This document shows positions 1 to 7,564 of a DNA stretch of 24,587 bases, piece by piece. This stretch comes from Oscillospiraceae bacterium. GTDB lineage: Bacteria > Bacillota > Clostridia > Oscillospirales > Ruminococcaceae. The stretch lies in contig JAHHUC010000028.1 of NCBI GenBank assembly GCA_020024215.1, forward strand, positions 1 to 24,587. The letters run 5' to 3'. Position 1 is the first letter of the stretch; the number at the start of each line of letters is the position of its first letter. A model generated the notes under the pieces. The model searched no databases and had not been told where the DNA came from. It saw nothing but the letters and a program-made list of their open reading frames with translations. The translations under genes were made by a program, and so were the position numbers.

Positions 1-488
1 TTTCTCTCCATTTTTACATTTCCTGAAACATTGCTGTTTCCGTCAGTAAAAAGAAGAGCTGCTTTTTTAGGATTTTGGGAATTTTTCATAATTTCATAGG
101 CAGTCTTAAAGGCATCGGCGTGATTTGTATAGCCCTTTGCCTCCAATGAACAGATAGCCTCTTTTATTTCTTTTGGATTTTTGGAAAAATCCAGAACAAC
201 ACGAGCTGTATCGCTGAAGCCTACCACCGCAATTTGGCTGTCTTTCATGTCTTTGCAGCAATCAGAGGAGGAATTTTGGGCAATAACATCCACATAGCGG
301 CAGGCTGCCTTTTTCATTTCCTCCATTCCGTTTTTTATCATGCTTCCGGAGGAATCCAATATAAGGACAGAATCTGTCCCCTTCATATCCGAGCTTGGCT
401 GTGCATAAAGACCAATGCTCACCCTGAATATTTCATTTGGCAGCACCTCCTTTTTGCTGCATTCCTTTACTGTTCTGTATATGCTCAA
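1..488 (-). CDS. VWA-domain protein, N-terminal part (runs off left edge)
   Basis: Reading the minus strand from about 488 to 1 gives an uninterrupted frame with a von Willebrand factor A fold. It shows a hydrophobic strand followed by DSSGSM (the DxSxS metal-ion-dependent adhesion site), then a GYTNH segment that could supply the MIDAS threonine, and FTDGNSN with the third MIDAS aspartate. These domains bind protein partners through a divalent metal. No signal peptide is visible at the start, so location is unclear. The start is uncertain: no in-frame ATG lies directly ahead of the domain. The best choice is TTG at 486-488, with AAAGG 9 nt upstream; GTG at 444-446 is an alternative. An in-frame TGA lies at 495-497, preceded by a nine-codon ATG frame from 524. 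The C-terminus lies outside the window. Confidence 0.72.
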   Translation of the reverse strand, partial: MSIYRTVKECSKKEVLPNEIFRVSIGLYAQPSSDMKGTDSVLILDSSGSMIKNGMEEMKKAACRYVDVIAQNSSSDCCKDMKDSQIAVVGFSDTARVVLDFSKNPKEIKEAICSLEAKGYTNHADAFKTAYEIMKNSQNPKKAALLFTDGNSNVSGNVKMER

Positions 489-555
489 AGAAAATCATCC
501 TTTCAAATCACTTTCATAGCTCATTCTATTCCAAAACAGCAAATATAGTTACAAA

Positions 556-584
556 AGCTGCAAACCCTGCAAGAGTTCACAGCT
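556..584 (-). terminator. probable rho-independent terminator of the serine hydrolase gene
   Basis: On the minus strand a ten-pair stem (AGCTGTGAAC with GTTTGCAGCT, including two G-U pairs) closes a nine-base loop and is followed by TTTTG. It lies about 20 nt after the stop codon of the gene at 605-2014. The U-tract is short, so termination may be partial and the VWA gene downstream may be co-transcribed. Confidence 0.5.
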
Positions 585-604
585 TTCTTCATTATTTCCT
601 ATGC

Positions 605-2014
605 TTACTTCACCTTTTTCAGCACACGGCTTGAATATCTGGCGGCATAAACCCTTCCCTCATCATCGGTAAGTGCCTTTAAATAAACATCGGAAAAAGG
701 CTTTTGGGCTATGGCGTGACAGGGAGAAACCGGATGCAGCTTGGTGTCTGAGCCATTAGCTCTTAAAATTATATCACCATCAGCTTTTAAAATTTCAAAG
801 CCGTCCTCCTCCGATGCCTCATATTTTCCGCATATATCATTTATAAATTCATCTGTCCACTTAAAATCAGGAATATCATGCCTTATGACTGCCGGTTCTT
901 TTCCTATGCACATCATCATTCCTGCCTCACACAAAGCTCCCATAGAGGCATTTTCAGTGTTGCACAGAACAACCCCTCCTATTCCTGCCTCAGGCATGAA
1001 TGAAAAATAGGAGGAAACTCCGGGAAGTCCGCCGGAATGTCCAAAAAGATTGAAGTTTTCCAGCCTTTTAAGCGTTATTCCATAGCAATAGAACATATCA
1101 GGATTTACAACCTGCCTCGGCTTCATCATTTCCTCCAGATATCTATAAAGAATAATCCTGCTGCCATCAGAATTCTTGCCCTCATTAAGATACATTGAAA
1201 CATATTTTTTCATATCGCTCAAGGTGGACTTTAAAACTCCTGCTCCGTTTAATACAAAGGAGTTGTCATGATAGTCATGGTGGCAGCAGAGCTTATTTTC
1301 CTTTATGGTATAAAGCATTGATGAATTGTCATCCATTGCAGGCTTTAAAAAATCACAGCAGGTTCTGTCCATTTTTAACGGCTCCAATATGTTTTTCCTC
1401 AAATAATCGGAAAATGTGTTCTCCCCCCCTGCCATTCTGACCACATCTGAAAGCAGACCGAAGCCATCGTTGCAATAGCTCATCTTCTCCCCCGCAGGTC
1501 CTATGAGATCTGTCTGCTCATCCATCTGAAGCGCCACTATTTTGGCTCCCTCTTGGGCAAGATTGACGCTCAGTGCAAAATCTCCCTCTGTATCCTCATC
1601 TAAGCCCATAGCTTTGGCAACATCATATACAACAGTTCTGTGAAGCGGATAAAAGCCCCCTGCATGACAAAGAAGGTGCTTTAATTGAAGCGGCTTTTTC
1701 ATGTTCTTTCCTGTAAAAGAGGGAAAATATGCAGAAACCGGATCTGAAAGGCTTATCTTTCCCTCCTGCTCCAATTTAAGAATACAGAGCGTGACAAAGG
1801 ACTTTGTTATGGATGCAAGGCCAAAAATAGTGTTTTCGTCAACAGGCAGCCTTTTTTCTGCATTTCTGTAACCATAAAAATTTTCGTAAATTACCTCATT
1901 GTCCCTTGTAAAGAAGGAAGCTGCCACACCCACAGCCTTGTTTTTTCCCATTATATCCAAACAGAGCCTATCAAATTTTTTTATGTTTTCATCTGATATT
2001 TTTACCATATTCAT
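605..2014 (-). CDS. serine beta-lactamase-like hydrolase (PF00144 family)
   Basis: A 469-residue protein of the beta-lactamase/class C penicillin-binding-protein-like superfamily. The three active-site motifs are in order: SITK (nucleophile Ser68, Lys71), Tyr180-Cys-Asn182 (the YxN motif), and HSGG at 326-329, which replaces the KTG triad as in many esterase or peptidase members. About 125 residues follow the catalytic domain and probably form a small beta-rich C-terminal domain. No signal peptide or membrane segment is seen, so a cytoplasmic esterase or D-amino-acid/peptide hydrolase is more likely than a secreted beta-lactamase; the substrate cannot be read from sequence. ATG at 2012-2014 has GAAAGGG 5 nt upstream; a second in-frame ATG follows two codons later. 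It lies 84 nt downstream of the aldehyde dehydrogenase gene on the same strand, so co-transcription is possible. Confidence 0.85.
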   Translation of the reverse strand: MNMVKISDENIKKFDRLCLDIMGKNKAVGVAASFFTRDNEVIYENFYGYRNAEKRLPVDENTIFGLASITKSFVTLCILKLEQEGKISLSDPVSAYFPSFTGKNMKKPLQLKHLLCHAGGFYPLHRTVVYDVAKAMGLDEDTEGDFALSVNLAQEGAKIVALQMDEQTDLIGPAGEKMSYCNDGFGLLSDVVRMAGGENTFSDYLRKNILEPLKMDRTCCDFLKPAMDDNSSMLYTIKENKLCCHHDYHDNSFVLNGAGVLKSTLSDMKKYVSMYLNEGKNSDGSRIILYRYLEEMMKPRQVVNPDMFYCYGITLKRLENFNLFGHSGGLPGVSSYFSFMPEAGIGGVVLCNTENASMGALCEAGMMMCIGKEPAVIRHDIPDFKWTDEFINDICGKYEASEEDGFEILKADGDIILRANGSDTKLHPVSPCHAIAQKPFSDVYLKALTDDEGRVYAARYSSRVLKKVK

Positions 2015-2098
2015 GCCGCCCTTTCAAAATTTTTATTATCTTATTCTAATCTAATAAGCAGAAAAAGTAAAGCTTAAAGGAAATAACCTACCGGCTTA

Positions 2099-3469
2099 TT
2101 AAAAAAACCGTCTTATAAGCTTCAAATCAAACCCTGTATATGGCTGATAGCGCATGGGAAAATCAAATAAACTGCTTTTGCAAACTATGCTCTTTTTGTG
2201 GGAAAAGGTCTCAAATCCCATTTTTCCGTGATATGCTCCCATGCCGCTTTCGCCTACTCCCCCAAAGCCCATATAAGGTGTTGCCAGATGAATTACGGTG
2301 TCATTTATACAGCCACCGCCAAAAATTATCCTGCTTTTGAGCTTCTCTATGTTTTTTCTGTTTTTGGAAAATATATAAAGTGCCAACGGCTTAGGCCTTT
2401 CCCCTATTTTTTCTATAACCTCATCCAAATTGTCAAAGCCTATAACAGGGAGGATGGGCCCGAAAATTTCATCCTTCATGCAGTCGCTTTCCCATGCGGC
2501 AGGATATATTACGGTCGGCTCTATTTTAAGCTTAGCTCTGACATAATTTCCGCCGTAAAAGGCTTTTTCCTTTTCCAGCATTGATAAAAGGCGGTTTAAG
2601 TGCTTTTGGTTTATTATGTGTCCGTAATTTGGGTTTTCAAGGGGATTTTTCCCAAATTGCCTTTTTATCTCTTTAATAAGCTCCCTTACAAAATTTTCTA
2701 TTATGCTTTTATCACAGAGTATATAATCAGGTGCAACACAGGTCTGACCACAGTTCAAAAACTTTCCGAACACTATTCTTCTTGCTGCCTTATGTATGTT
2801 GGCAGAGCAATCCACTATGCAGGGACTCTTTCCGCCTAGCTCCAAGGTGACAGGCGTAAGATTTTCTGCGGCCTTTTTCAATACCTCTTTGCCTACGCTC
2901 TGGCTGCCGGTAAAGAAAATGTGATCAAATTTTTCCTCCAAAAGCCTTTGATTTTCCTCTCTTTTGCCTGTTACAACCTTGGCAAGCGAGCTGTCCAAAG
3001 CCTCCTGCACCACTGTCTCAATGATTTTTGATGTAAACGGAGCATAGGCACTGGGCTTAATGACGGCTGTATTTCCGGCAGCTATTGCATCAACAAGAGG
3101 CTCCATAGAGAGCATAAAGGGATAATTCCACGGGCTCATAATCAGAACCGTGCCCTTTGGCGACATTTTTACAAAGCTTTTGCCGGGGGCCTGTGTCAAA
3201 GGCGTTTTCACCCTTTTTTCTCTTGCTAAAGAGCGTATATGCCTTATCATATAATCTATTTCGCTGTATACCATGCCTATTTCGCACATATAGCTCTCCT
3301 GCTCTGACTTTCCCAGATCCATATATAATGCCCTGATAACTTCCTGCTCGTGACTTTTTATAGAATTTTTAAGTTCTTTAAGGGCTGTTATACGCCATTT
3401 TATCGAAAGGGTGTTGCCATCCTTGAAAAATCTTCTCTGTTCTTCCATTATTTTCTTTAGCTGCTGCAT
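2099..3469 (-). CDS. NAD(P)-dependent aldehyde dehydrogenase (ALDH3-like)
   Basis: About 456 residues with a full aldehyde dehydrogenase fold: PWNYP with the oxyanion Asn, FFTGSQSVGKEV (cofactor loop), TLELGGKSP (general-base Glu) and FLNCGQTCVAP (catalytic Cys). Counted from the upstream GTG, these are Asn118, Glu213 and Cys247. The length (near 455) and the absence of an N-terminal extension fit the ALDH3 / fatty-aldehyde branch, which oxidises medium- to long-chain or aromatic aldehydes to acids. The frame opens at GTG 3476-3478, but ATG 3467-3469 is preferred because GGCGG sits 8 nt upstream of it and nothing similar precedes the GTG. A good promoter lies at 3504-3532. The physiological aldehyde is not evident from neighbours. 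Confidence 0.88.
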   Translation of the reverse strand: MQQLKKIMEEQRRFFKDGNTLSIKWRITALKELKNSIKSHEQEVIRALYMDLGKSEQESYMCEIGMVYSEIDYMIRHIRSLAREKRVKTPLTQAPGKSFVKMSPKGTVLIMSPWNYPFMLSMEPLVDAIAAGNTAVIKPSAYAPFTSKIIETVVQEALDSSLAKVVTGKREENQRLLEEKFDHIFFTGSQSVGKEVLKKAAENLTPVTLELGGKSPCIVDCSANIHKAARRIVFGKFLNCGQTCVAPDYILCDKSIIENFVRELIKEIKRQFGKNPLENPNYGHIINQKHLNRLLSMLEKEKAFYGGNYVRAKLKIEPTVIYPAAWESDCMKDEIFGPILPVIGFDNLDEVIEKIGERPKPLALYIFSKNRKNIEKLKSRIIFGGGCINDTVIHLATPYMGFGGVGESGMGAYHGKMGFETFSHKKSIVCKSSLFDFPMRYQPYTGFDLKLIRRFF

Positions 3470-3503
3470 ATTTTTCACCGCCGTTTTTTATTCTGTTTTA
3501 ATT

Positions 3504-3532
3504 ATTTTACTATCTGTCATTCATTTTATCAA
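3504..3532 (-). promoter_or_regulatory. sigma-A type promoter for the aldehyde dehydrogenase gene
   Basis: On the minus strand TTGATA (3527-3532) and TAAAAT (3504-3509) are separated by exactly 17 nt, about 35 nt ahead of the start codon. Only a few mismatches to consensus. Confidence 0.65.
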
Positions 3533-3882
3533 GCGGATAAATAGGCAAAAGCCTTGAATGTTTAAAAGCTATCCAAGAAGAATAGTGAGAAATATATCTA
3601 TAAATTTTCAAAACAAAAATCATGCTTACAAAAGATATCGGGGGGCTTGATGTCATGTCAGCTGAATTTCAAGCACAGATAAAATCTGCATTGTTAAATT
3701 GACGGTTTGGCTTCTGTTATGCAGGAAGAATTTTCTTTGAAGCTGTCTGCAAATTTTCTGTTTTTGTTCTAAGGAGCAAATGCTGAACAGCCAAAAAGCA
3801 ACCAACAGTTGCTAAAATGTAATAATAAAATGCTTTGCCTTCTAAGTTTTATATGCTCCACTATAAATTGTGGGGGATATAA

Positions 3883-4031
3883 ATGGCCTGCTTAAGCTAT
3901 AAGCTAAAGAATTAAGAAAACAAAAAGGATTGTACCAAAAAGAACCGGCAGAAAAGCTTAATATTATCAGGCAGGCTCTTTTAAAACGGGAATTTGACAT
4001 ATCTCAATCAGCTCTAAATAAGCTGCAATGA
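3883..4031 (+). pseudogene. decayed Xre-family helix-turn-helix regulator fragment
   Basis: The ATG at 3883, preceded by GGGGG, opens a frame reading MACLSYKLKN before TAA (3913-3915). Shifting one base back, a second frame continues with KELRKQKGLYQKEPAEKLN and IIRQALLKRE to TGA at 4029-4031. Joined, this matches the start of an Xre/Cro HTH domain (the family pattern is LKELRKEKGLTQEELAEKLN then ISRQAISKWE). Restoring one A in the AAA run at 3906-3908 would fuse the two parts. Several normally conserved positions are also changed (Thr to Tyr, Leu to Pro, Ser to Ile), and the protein stops after about 49 residues. Decay is therefore more likely than a simple sequencing error. It cannot be a working full-length regulator. 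Confidence 0.6.
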
Positions 4032-4054
4032 GTTGTGCAAAAACAAAACAAAGA

Positions 4055-4087
4055 CCGAATATCCGACAGAGTGTGTTGGATATTCGG
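4055..4087. terminator. bidirectional rho-independent terminator
   Basis: A perfect ten-base inverted repeat (CCGAATATCC / GGATATTCGG) with a 13-base loop. Read on the plus strand it is followed by CCTCTTTT; on the minus strand by TCTTTGTTTTG. It directly follows the Xre remnant and would also stop transcripts arriving from the glpK side. Confidence 0.7.
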
Positions 4088-4355
4088 CCTCTTTTGCTGT
4101 GTGTTGTTTCCAAGGGGGATTTCCCTTTGGATGTGATTTTATCTGCATTGTGCAAATATAATATATTTTTTGCTATAATTTACAGAGAAAAAGGAATTTT
4201 TTATATAAGATGCAAAAGCATTTGAAAGCTTTTTTGCTCTTTGCTTTTCTGTCAGAAAAATACACCGGGGCTTAAAAGATAACAGCGCATAAAATGCACC
4301 ATTGAGCTTAACATCTGACAGTCTTTTCCTGATGGATGCAAAAAAGAGCCTGAGA

Positions 4356-4763
4356 TTATTCTATCACAGTACCATCCGGCAAAATAATATCGCCCTCATC
4401 TGCGCTCACATCAAAAAATCCGACTCCATGCTTTTGAGCTAAGATGCGCACCATTTCATATGCCTCCTCTGCCACTGACCAGGAAAATGAAGCATAAATC
4501 ATATCGTGCCCAATACTGTAATCTGCCATATGACTTTCCAAATATTCATCAATATCATCATCATTCGGTGCAAATTCCCCATTCATCGGCGGAAATTTAT
4601 CCTTCATTTCCATAAACCAATTCTGCAAAGCAGAAGAAGAAACAGCAATACTTTGGTAATCGTGTTCTTCTTCCCATTTTGTCTGCTTTTCATACCATTC
4701 CATGAATTCTTTTTTTGTGGCAGGTGCCTGTGTTTTTTCAAAAACCAGCAGGTCGTAACTCAT
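4356..4763 (-). CDS. small conserved protein of unknown function
   Basis: A 135-residue, acidic, soluble-looking protein starting MSYDLLVFEK. It has an aromatic-rich middle (WYEKQTKWEEEHDY, NWFMEMKDKFPPMNG) and a C-terminal part (SWSVAEEAYEMVRILAQKHG then GFFDVSADEGDI). It resembles uncharacterised 130-150-residue proteins scattered through bacteria, but no function can be assigned. No signal peptide, membrane segment or metal site is evident. The ATG at 4761-4763 is chosen because GAAAGGATG precedes it at the right distance; the frame also extends upstream to a TTG at 4781 that has no ribosome-binding site. It lies 71 nt downstream of glpK on the same strand without a clear terminator between them. 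Confidence 0.75.
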   Translation of the reverse strand: MSYDLLVFEKTQAPATKKEFMEWYEKQTKWEEEHDYQSIAVSSSALQNWFMEMKDKFPPMNGEFAPNDDDIDEYLESHMADYSIGHDMIYASFSWSVAEEAYEMVRILAQKHGVGFFDVSADEGDIILPDGTVIE

Positions 4764-4833
4764 AGCTGCACATCCTTTCAAATTTTTTGTCTCTCGCTTT
4801 TATTTTTTATTGCAGATTTGTAATTTTCTGCCT

Positions 4834-6330
4834 TTAATCCTCTCTTGCCCATCCAAAGGAATATTTCACAGCTTTATTCCAGCCGTCAATCATGCTCCTT
4901 CGCTTTTCCTCTGTAATATTTGGTGTAAATATTCTGTCTGTCTGCCAGTTTTTTATTACCTCGTCCTTATCCTTCCAATAGCCTACGGCAAGCCCTGCCA
5001 GATAGGCGCTTCCCATAGCTGTTGTCTCAACGCACATGGGGCGGTTCACCGGAGCATTTATAATATCCGACTGTGTCTGCATAAGATAATTGTTTGCGCT
5101 GGCTCCTCCGTCCACACGCAGCGATGTCAGATTTATGCCGGAATCTGCCTTCATTGCCTTCAGCACATCATTGGTCTGATAGCAAAGTGAATCCAAGGTT
5201 GCCCTTATAATGTGGTATTTATTGACACCTCTTGTAAGCCCCACTATGGCACCTCTTGCATATTGGTCCCAATAGGGCGCACCCAGACCTGTAAAGGCCG
5301 GCACTACATAGCAGCCATTGGTGTCCTTGACCTTTGATGCCATGTATTCAGAATCAGGAGAAGAATCTATTAGGCGCATTTCATCCCTCAGCCACTGTAT
5401 CGCTGCGCCTGCTACAAAAATAGACCCTTCCAAAGCATAGTTTACCTTTCCGTCAAGCCCCCATGCTATTGTTGTAACAAGTCCGTTTTTGGAAAACACC
5501 GGCTTTTCGCCTGTGTTCATCAGCATAAAGCAGCCTGTGCCATATGTATTCTTTGCCTCTCCCGGCTTAAAGCAGGTTTGACCGAAAAGAGCCGCCTGCT
5601 GATCTCCTGCTGCACCTGCTATGGGTATTGCCCCTCCGAAAAACTGTGTATCTGTTTCGCCATATACACAGCTTGACGGCATCACCTTAGGAAGCATGCA
5701 TATAGGAATATTCAATTCCCTCAAAATATCCTCATCCCACTGCAATGTATTTATATTGAACAGCATTGTGCGTGAGGCGTTGGAATAATCTGTTACATGC
5801 ACCCTGCCCTTTGTCAGCTTCCAGATTAGCCAGGTTTCAACTGTTCCGAAAAGCAGCTCCCCTCTTTCGGCCTTCTCCCTTACACCCTCCACATTATCCA
5901 AAATCCATTTAAGCTTTGTGGCGGAAAAATAAGCATCTATAACAAGGCCTGTTTTTTGCCTGAATGTCTCTGTCAGCCCCTTGGCCTTTAAGCTGTCGCA
6001 ATATTCGGCTGTTCTTCTGCACTGCCAGACTATGGCATTATAAACAGGCTCGCCTGTATTTTTATCCCATACTATTGTTGTTTCACGCTGGTTTGTTATG
6101 CCTATGGCAGCAATATTTTCACTTGACGCACCTATTTTCTGCATAGCCTCTACTGCAACGCCTAGCTGTGTTGACCAAATTTCGTTGGCATCATGCTCCA
6201 CCCAGCCCGGATGTGGAAAATATTGTCTGAATTCCTTTTGGGCAGTTGAACACATCTGTCCCTTTTCATCAAAAAGTATGCACCTGTTGCTGGTGGTTCC
6301 CGAATCAAGCGCAACTACATATTTATGCAT
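4834..6330 (-). CDS. glpK: glycerol kinase
   Basis: A 498-residue FGGY-family kinase phosphorylating glycerol to sn-glycerol 3-phosphate with ATP, in the cytoplasm. Length and motifs are typical: DSGTTS (9-14, phosphate loop), Arg82-Glu83 in NQRETTIVWD, Trp102, Tyr134 and Asp243 in AGDQQAALFGQ for glycerol binding, and NTYGTGCFMLMNTGE for ATP. In Bacillus and Enterococcus GlpK the PTS protein HPr activates the enzyme by phosphorylating a histidine (His230/232) just before FFG/FYG. Here the aligned segment is DTQFFG, with Gln229 in that place, so HPr control is probably absent. ATG at 6328-6330 has AGAGGAG 8 nt upstream. No glpF or glpD is adjacent; the upstream leader holds an inverted repeat (6380-6456). 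Confidence 0.97.
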   Translation of the reverse strand: MHKYVVALDSGTTSNRCILFDEKGQMCSTAQKEFRQYFPHPGWVEHDANEIWSTQLGVAVEAMQKIGASSENIAAIGITNQRETTIVWDKNTGEPVYNAIVWQCRRTAEYCDSLKAKGLTETFRQKTGLVIDAYFSATKLKWILDNVEGVREKAERGELLFGTVETWLIWKLTKGRVHVTDYSNASRTMLFNINTLQWDEDILRELNIPICMLPKVMPSSCVYGETDTQFFGGAIPIAGAAGDQQAALFGQTCFKPGEAKNTYGTGCFMLMNTGEKPVFSKNGLVTTIAWGLDGKVNYALEGSIFVAGAAIQWLRDEMRLIDSSPDSEYMASKVKDTNGCYVVPAFTGLGAPYWDQYARGAIVGLTRGVNKYHIIRATLDSLCYQTNDVLKAMKADSGINLTSLRVDGGASANNYLMQTQSDIINAPVNRPMCVETTAMGSAYLAGLAVGYWKDKDEVIKNWQTDRIFTPNITEEKRRSMIDGWNKAVKYSFGWARED

Positions 6331-6379
6331 AAGGAAAGCTCCTCTCCTGTTGTTTTAAAATAGCCGCAGGGCTGTTATG

Positions 6380-6456
6380 GCATGAAGCAGCCGTGATATG
6401 ATATGATTGCTTTTGCTATTTGAAGCTATATGCAAATATAAAAGATGGCTTCATGC
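6380..6456 (-). repeat. inverted repeat in the glpK leader
   Basis: GCATGAAGC (6380-6388) and its exact reverse complement GCTTCATGC (6448-6456) are 59 nt apart in the 274-nt space between the permease gene and glpK. The repeats lie 50-126 nt ahead of the glpK start. They could pair in the RNA or bind a dimeric protein. No match to the catabolite-repression consensus was seen, and I found no strong -35/-10 pair. Confidence 0.3.
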
Positions 6457-6604
6457 TGTAATATACATATATTTTTCCAAAAGCAAGGAGAAAAATAAAA
6501 AGCTGCTGTACCTTTAACCTATATAATCTGATGCTCTTTTGCAAAGCGTGGGATTATGTTTGCAGACAAAAGAGAAAGATAAGGAAAACAACGCTTTTAT
6601 TATA

Positions 6605-7564
6605 CTATCTCTTGCCCTTATCATATATTTCTCCCAGCGCAAGAGGAGCCTTGTTGTTAGAGGAAAAGAACATCAGAAGAATCAGCGTAAAAAGATAGGG
6701 AAGAGTCATTATCACATCCGAAAAGGCGCTGGAAAAGCCCAGAAGCTGTGCTATTTTATACCCTCCTGAGCGGGTAAAGCCAAAGAGCATGCAGGCTCCC
6801 AGTGTAGGAAGTATCTTCCAATTACCGAATATAAGCGCCGCAATAGCCAGATATCCATAGCCTGAATATATGCTGGGAGAATAGGATGCTGTGATGGAAT
6901 AGGCAAAGGCCATACCCCCAATTCCTGCTAAGGCGCCGGAAATGACAACTGAGGAAAACCTTATTTTTCCAACATCTGCTCCTGCTGCATCCACTGCGTG
7001 GGGATTGTCTCCGCAGGCTCTCAATCTTAAACCAAAGGTGGTTTTATAAAGGAGATACCATGCAAATAAGGAGATAAAAATTATGATTGGCATAAATACA
7101 TAAACATCTGTAAATATTGCACCTATCAGAGGAATTTTTGAAATGACAGGCACTGTAAACTTGCTGCTGACATTCAGTATGAATTTGTTTGAGGGCTTTC
7201 CCAGCACAAGGGCATTTATCTGACTTGTCAAAAAGGTGGTAAGAGCCATTGCCAGAATATTGATAACAACACCGCTTATTACCTGATTTGCTTTAAACCT
7301 TATGCAGAGCAGACCGTGAAGCATGGCAAATATGCCTGCGCCTAAAAAGGCAAAGCCGAAGGTTATTAAAAAGGATAGTGGCATACTTTCAAAGCCAAGC
7401 CTGTTAAAGAACAAAAAGGCGACCGAGCCGGTGAAGGCGCCTACCCCCAAAAGTCCCTCCAGTGCCAAATTTATAACACCGCTTTTTTCAGAATAAATTC
7501 CCCCTATGGCTATTATAAAAAGAGGGATTGCAAAAGACAAACCATCAATAATGACTGTATCCAT
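6605..7564 (-). CDS. nucleoside/simple-sugar ABC transporter permease (second)
   Basis: A 319-residue inner-membrane permease of the BPD_transp_2 family, here the NupQ/YufQ-like half of a nucleoside importer. Repeated hydrophobic helices fill the protein; the family signature appears as EKSGVINLALEGLLGVGAF near the N-terminus and as RACGDNPHAVDAAGADV (cytoplasmic coupling region) in the middle. It should pair with the permease at 7564-8739 and the ATPase at 8732-10267. Start and upstream stop overlap as TAATG at 7562-7566, which indicates translational coupling. The gene ends with TAG. The short size (about 320 residues) is normal for this subunit. Confidence 0.9.
   Translation of the reverse strand: MDTVIIDGLSFAIPLFIIAIGGIYSEKSGVINLALEGLLGVGAFTGSVAFLFFNRLGFESMPLSFLITFGFAFLGAGIFAMLHGLLCIRFKANQVISGVVINILAMALTTFLTSQINALVLGKPSNKFILNVSSKFTVPVISKIPLIGAIFTDVYVFMPIIIFISLFAWYLLYKTTFGLRLRACGDNPHAVDAAGADVGKIRFSSVVISGALAGIGGMAFAYSITASYSPSIYSGYGYLAIAALIFGNWKILPTLGACMLFGFTRSGGYKIAQLLGFSSAFSDVIMTLPYLFTLILLMFFSSNNKAPLALGEIYDKGKR

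Larger units (their letters stand above)
3479..4355. other. gene-poor interval of 877 bases
   Basis: No intact gene is recognised here. It holds the aldehyde dehydrogenase promoter (3504-3532), an Xre-type regulator remnant (3883-4031), a bidirectional terminator (4055-4087), an extended -10 element TGCTATAAT near 4172-4180 with no convincing gene after it, and a weak A/T hairpin (4214-4233). A start-less open stretch on the minus strand (about 3717-3848) encodes a hydrophobic segment and may be chance or another remnant. The region looks like a scar of gene decay. Confidence 0.6.

Noticed and set aside
3622..3702. Small plus-strand frame starting at the ATG near 3622 (MLTKDIGG...)
   Set aside because: Only about 26 codons, no ribosome-binding site and no recognisable family.
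3717..3848. Open minus-strand stretch encoding a hydrophobic segment
   Set aside because: About 43 codons between stops with no start codon or ribosome-binding site; too short and without recognisable similarity.
6331..6604. Catabolite-repression (cre) element before glpK
   Set aside because: No stretch matches the TGWAANCGNTNWCA pattern closely enough.
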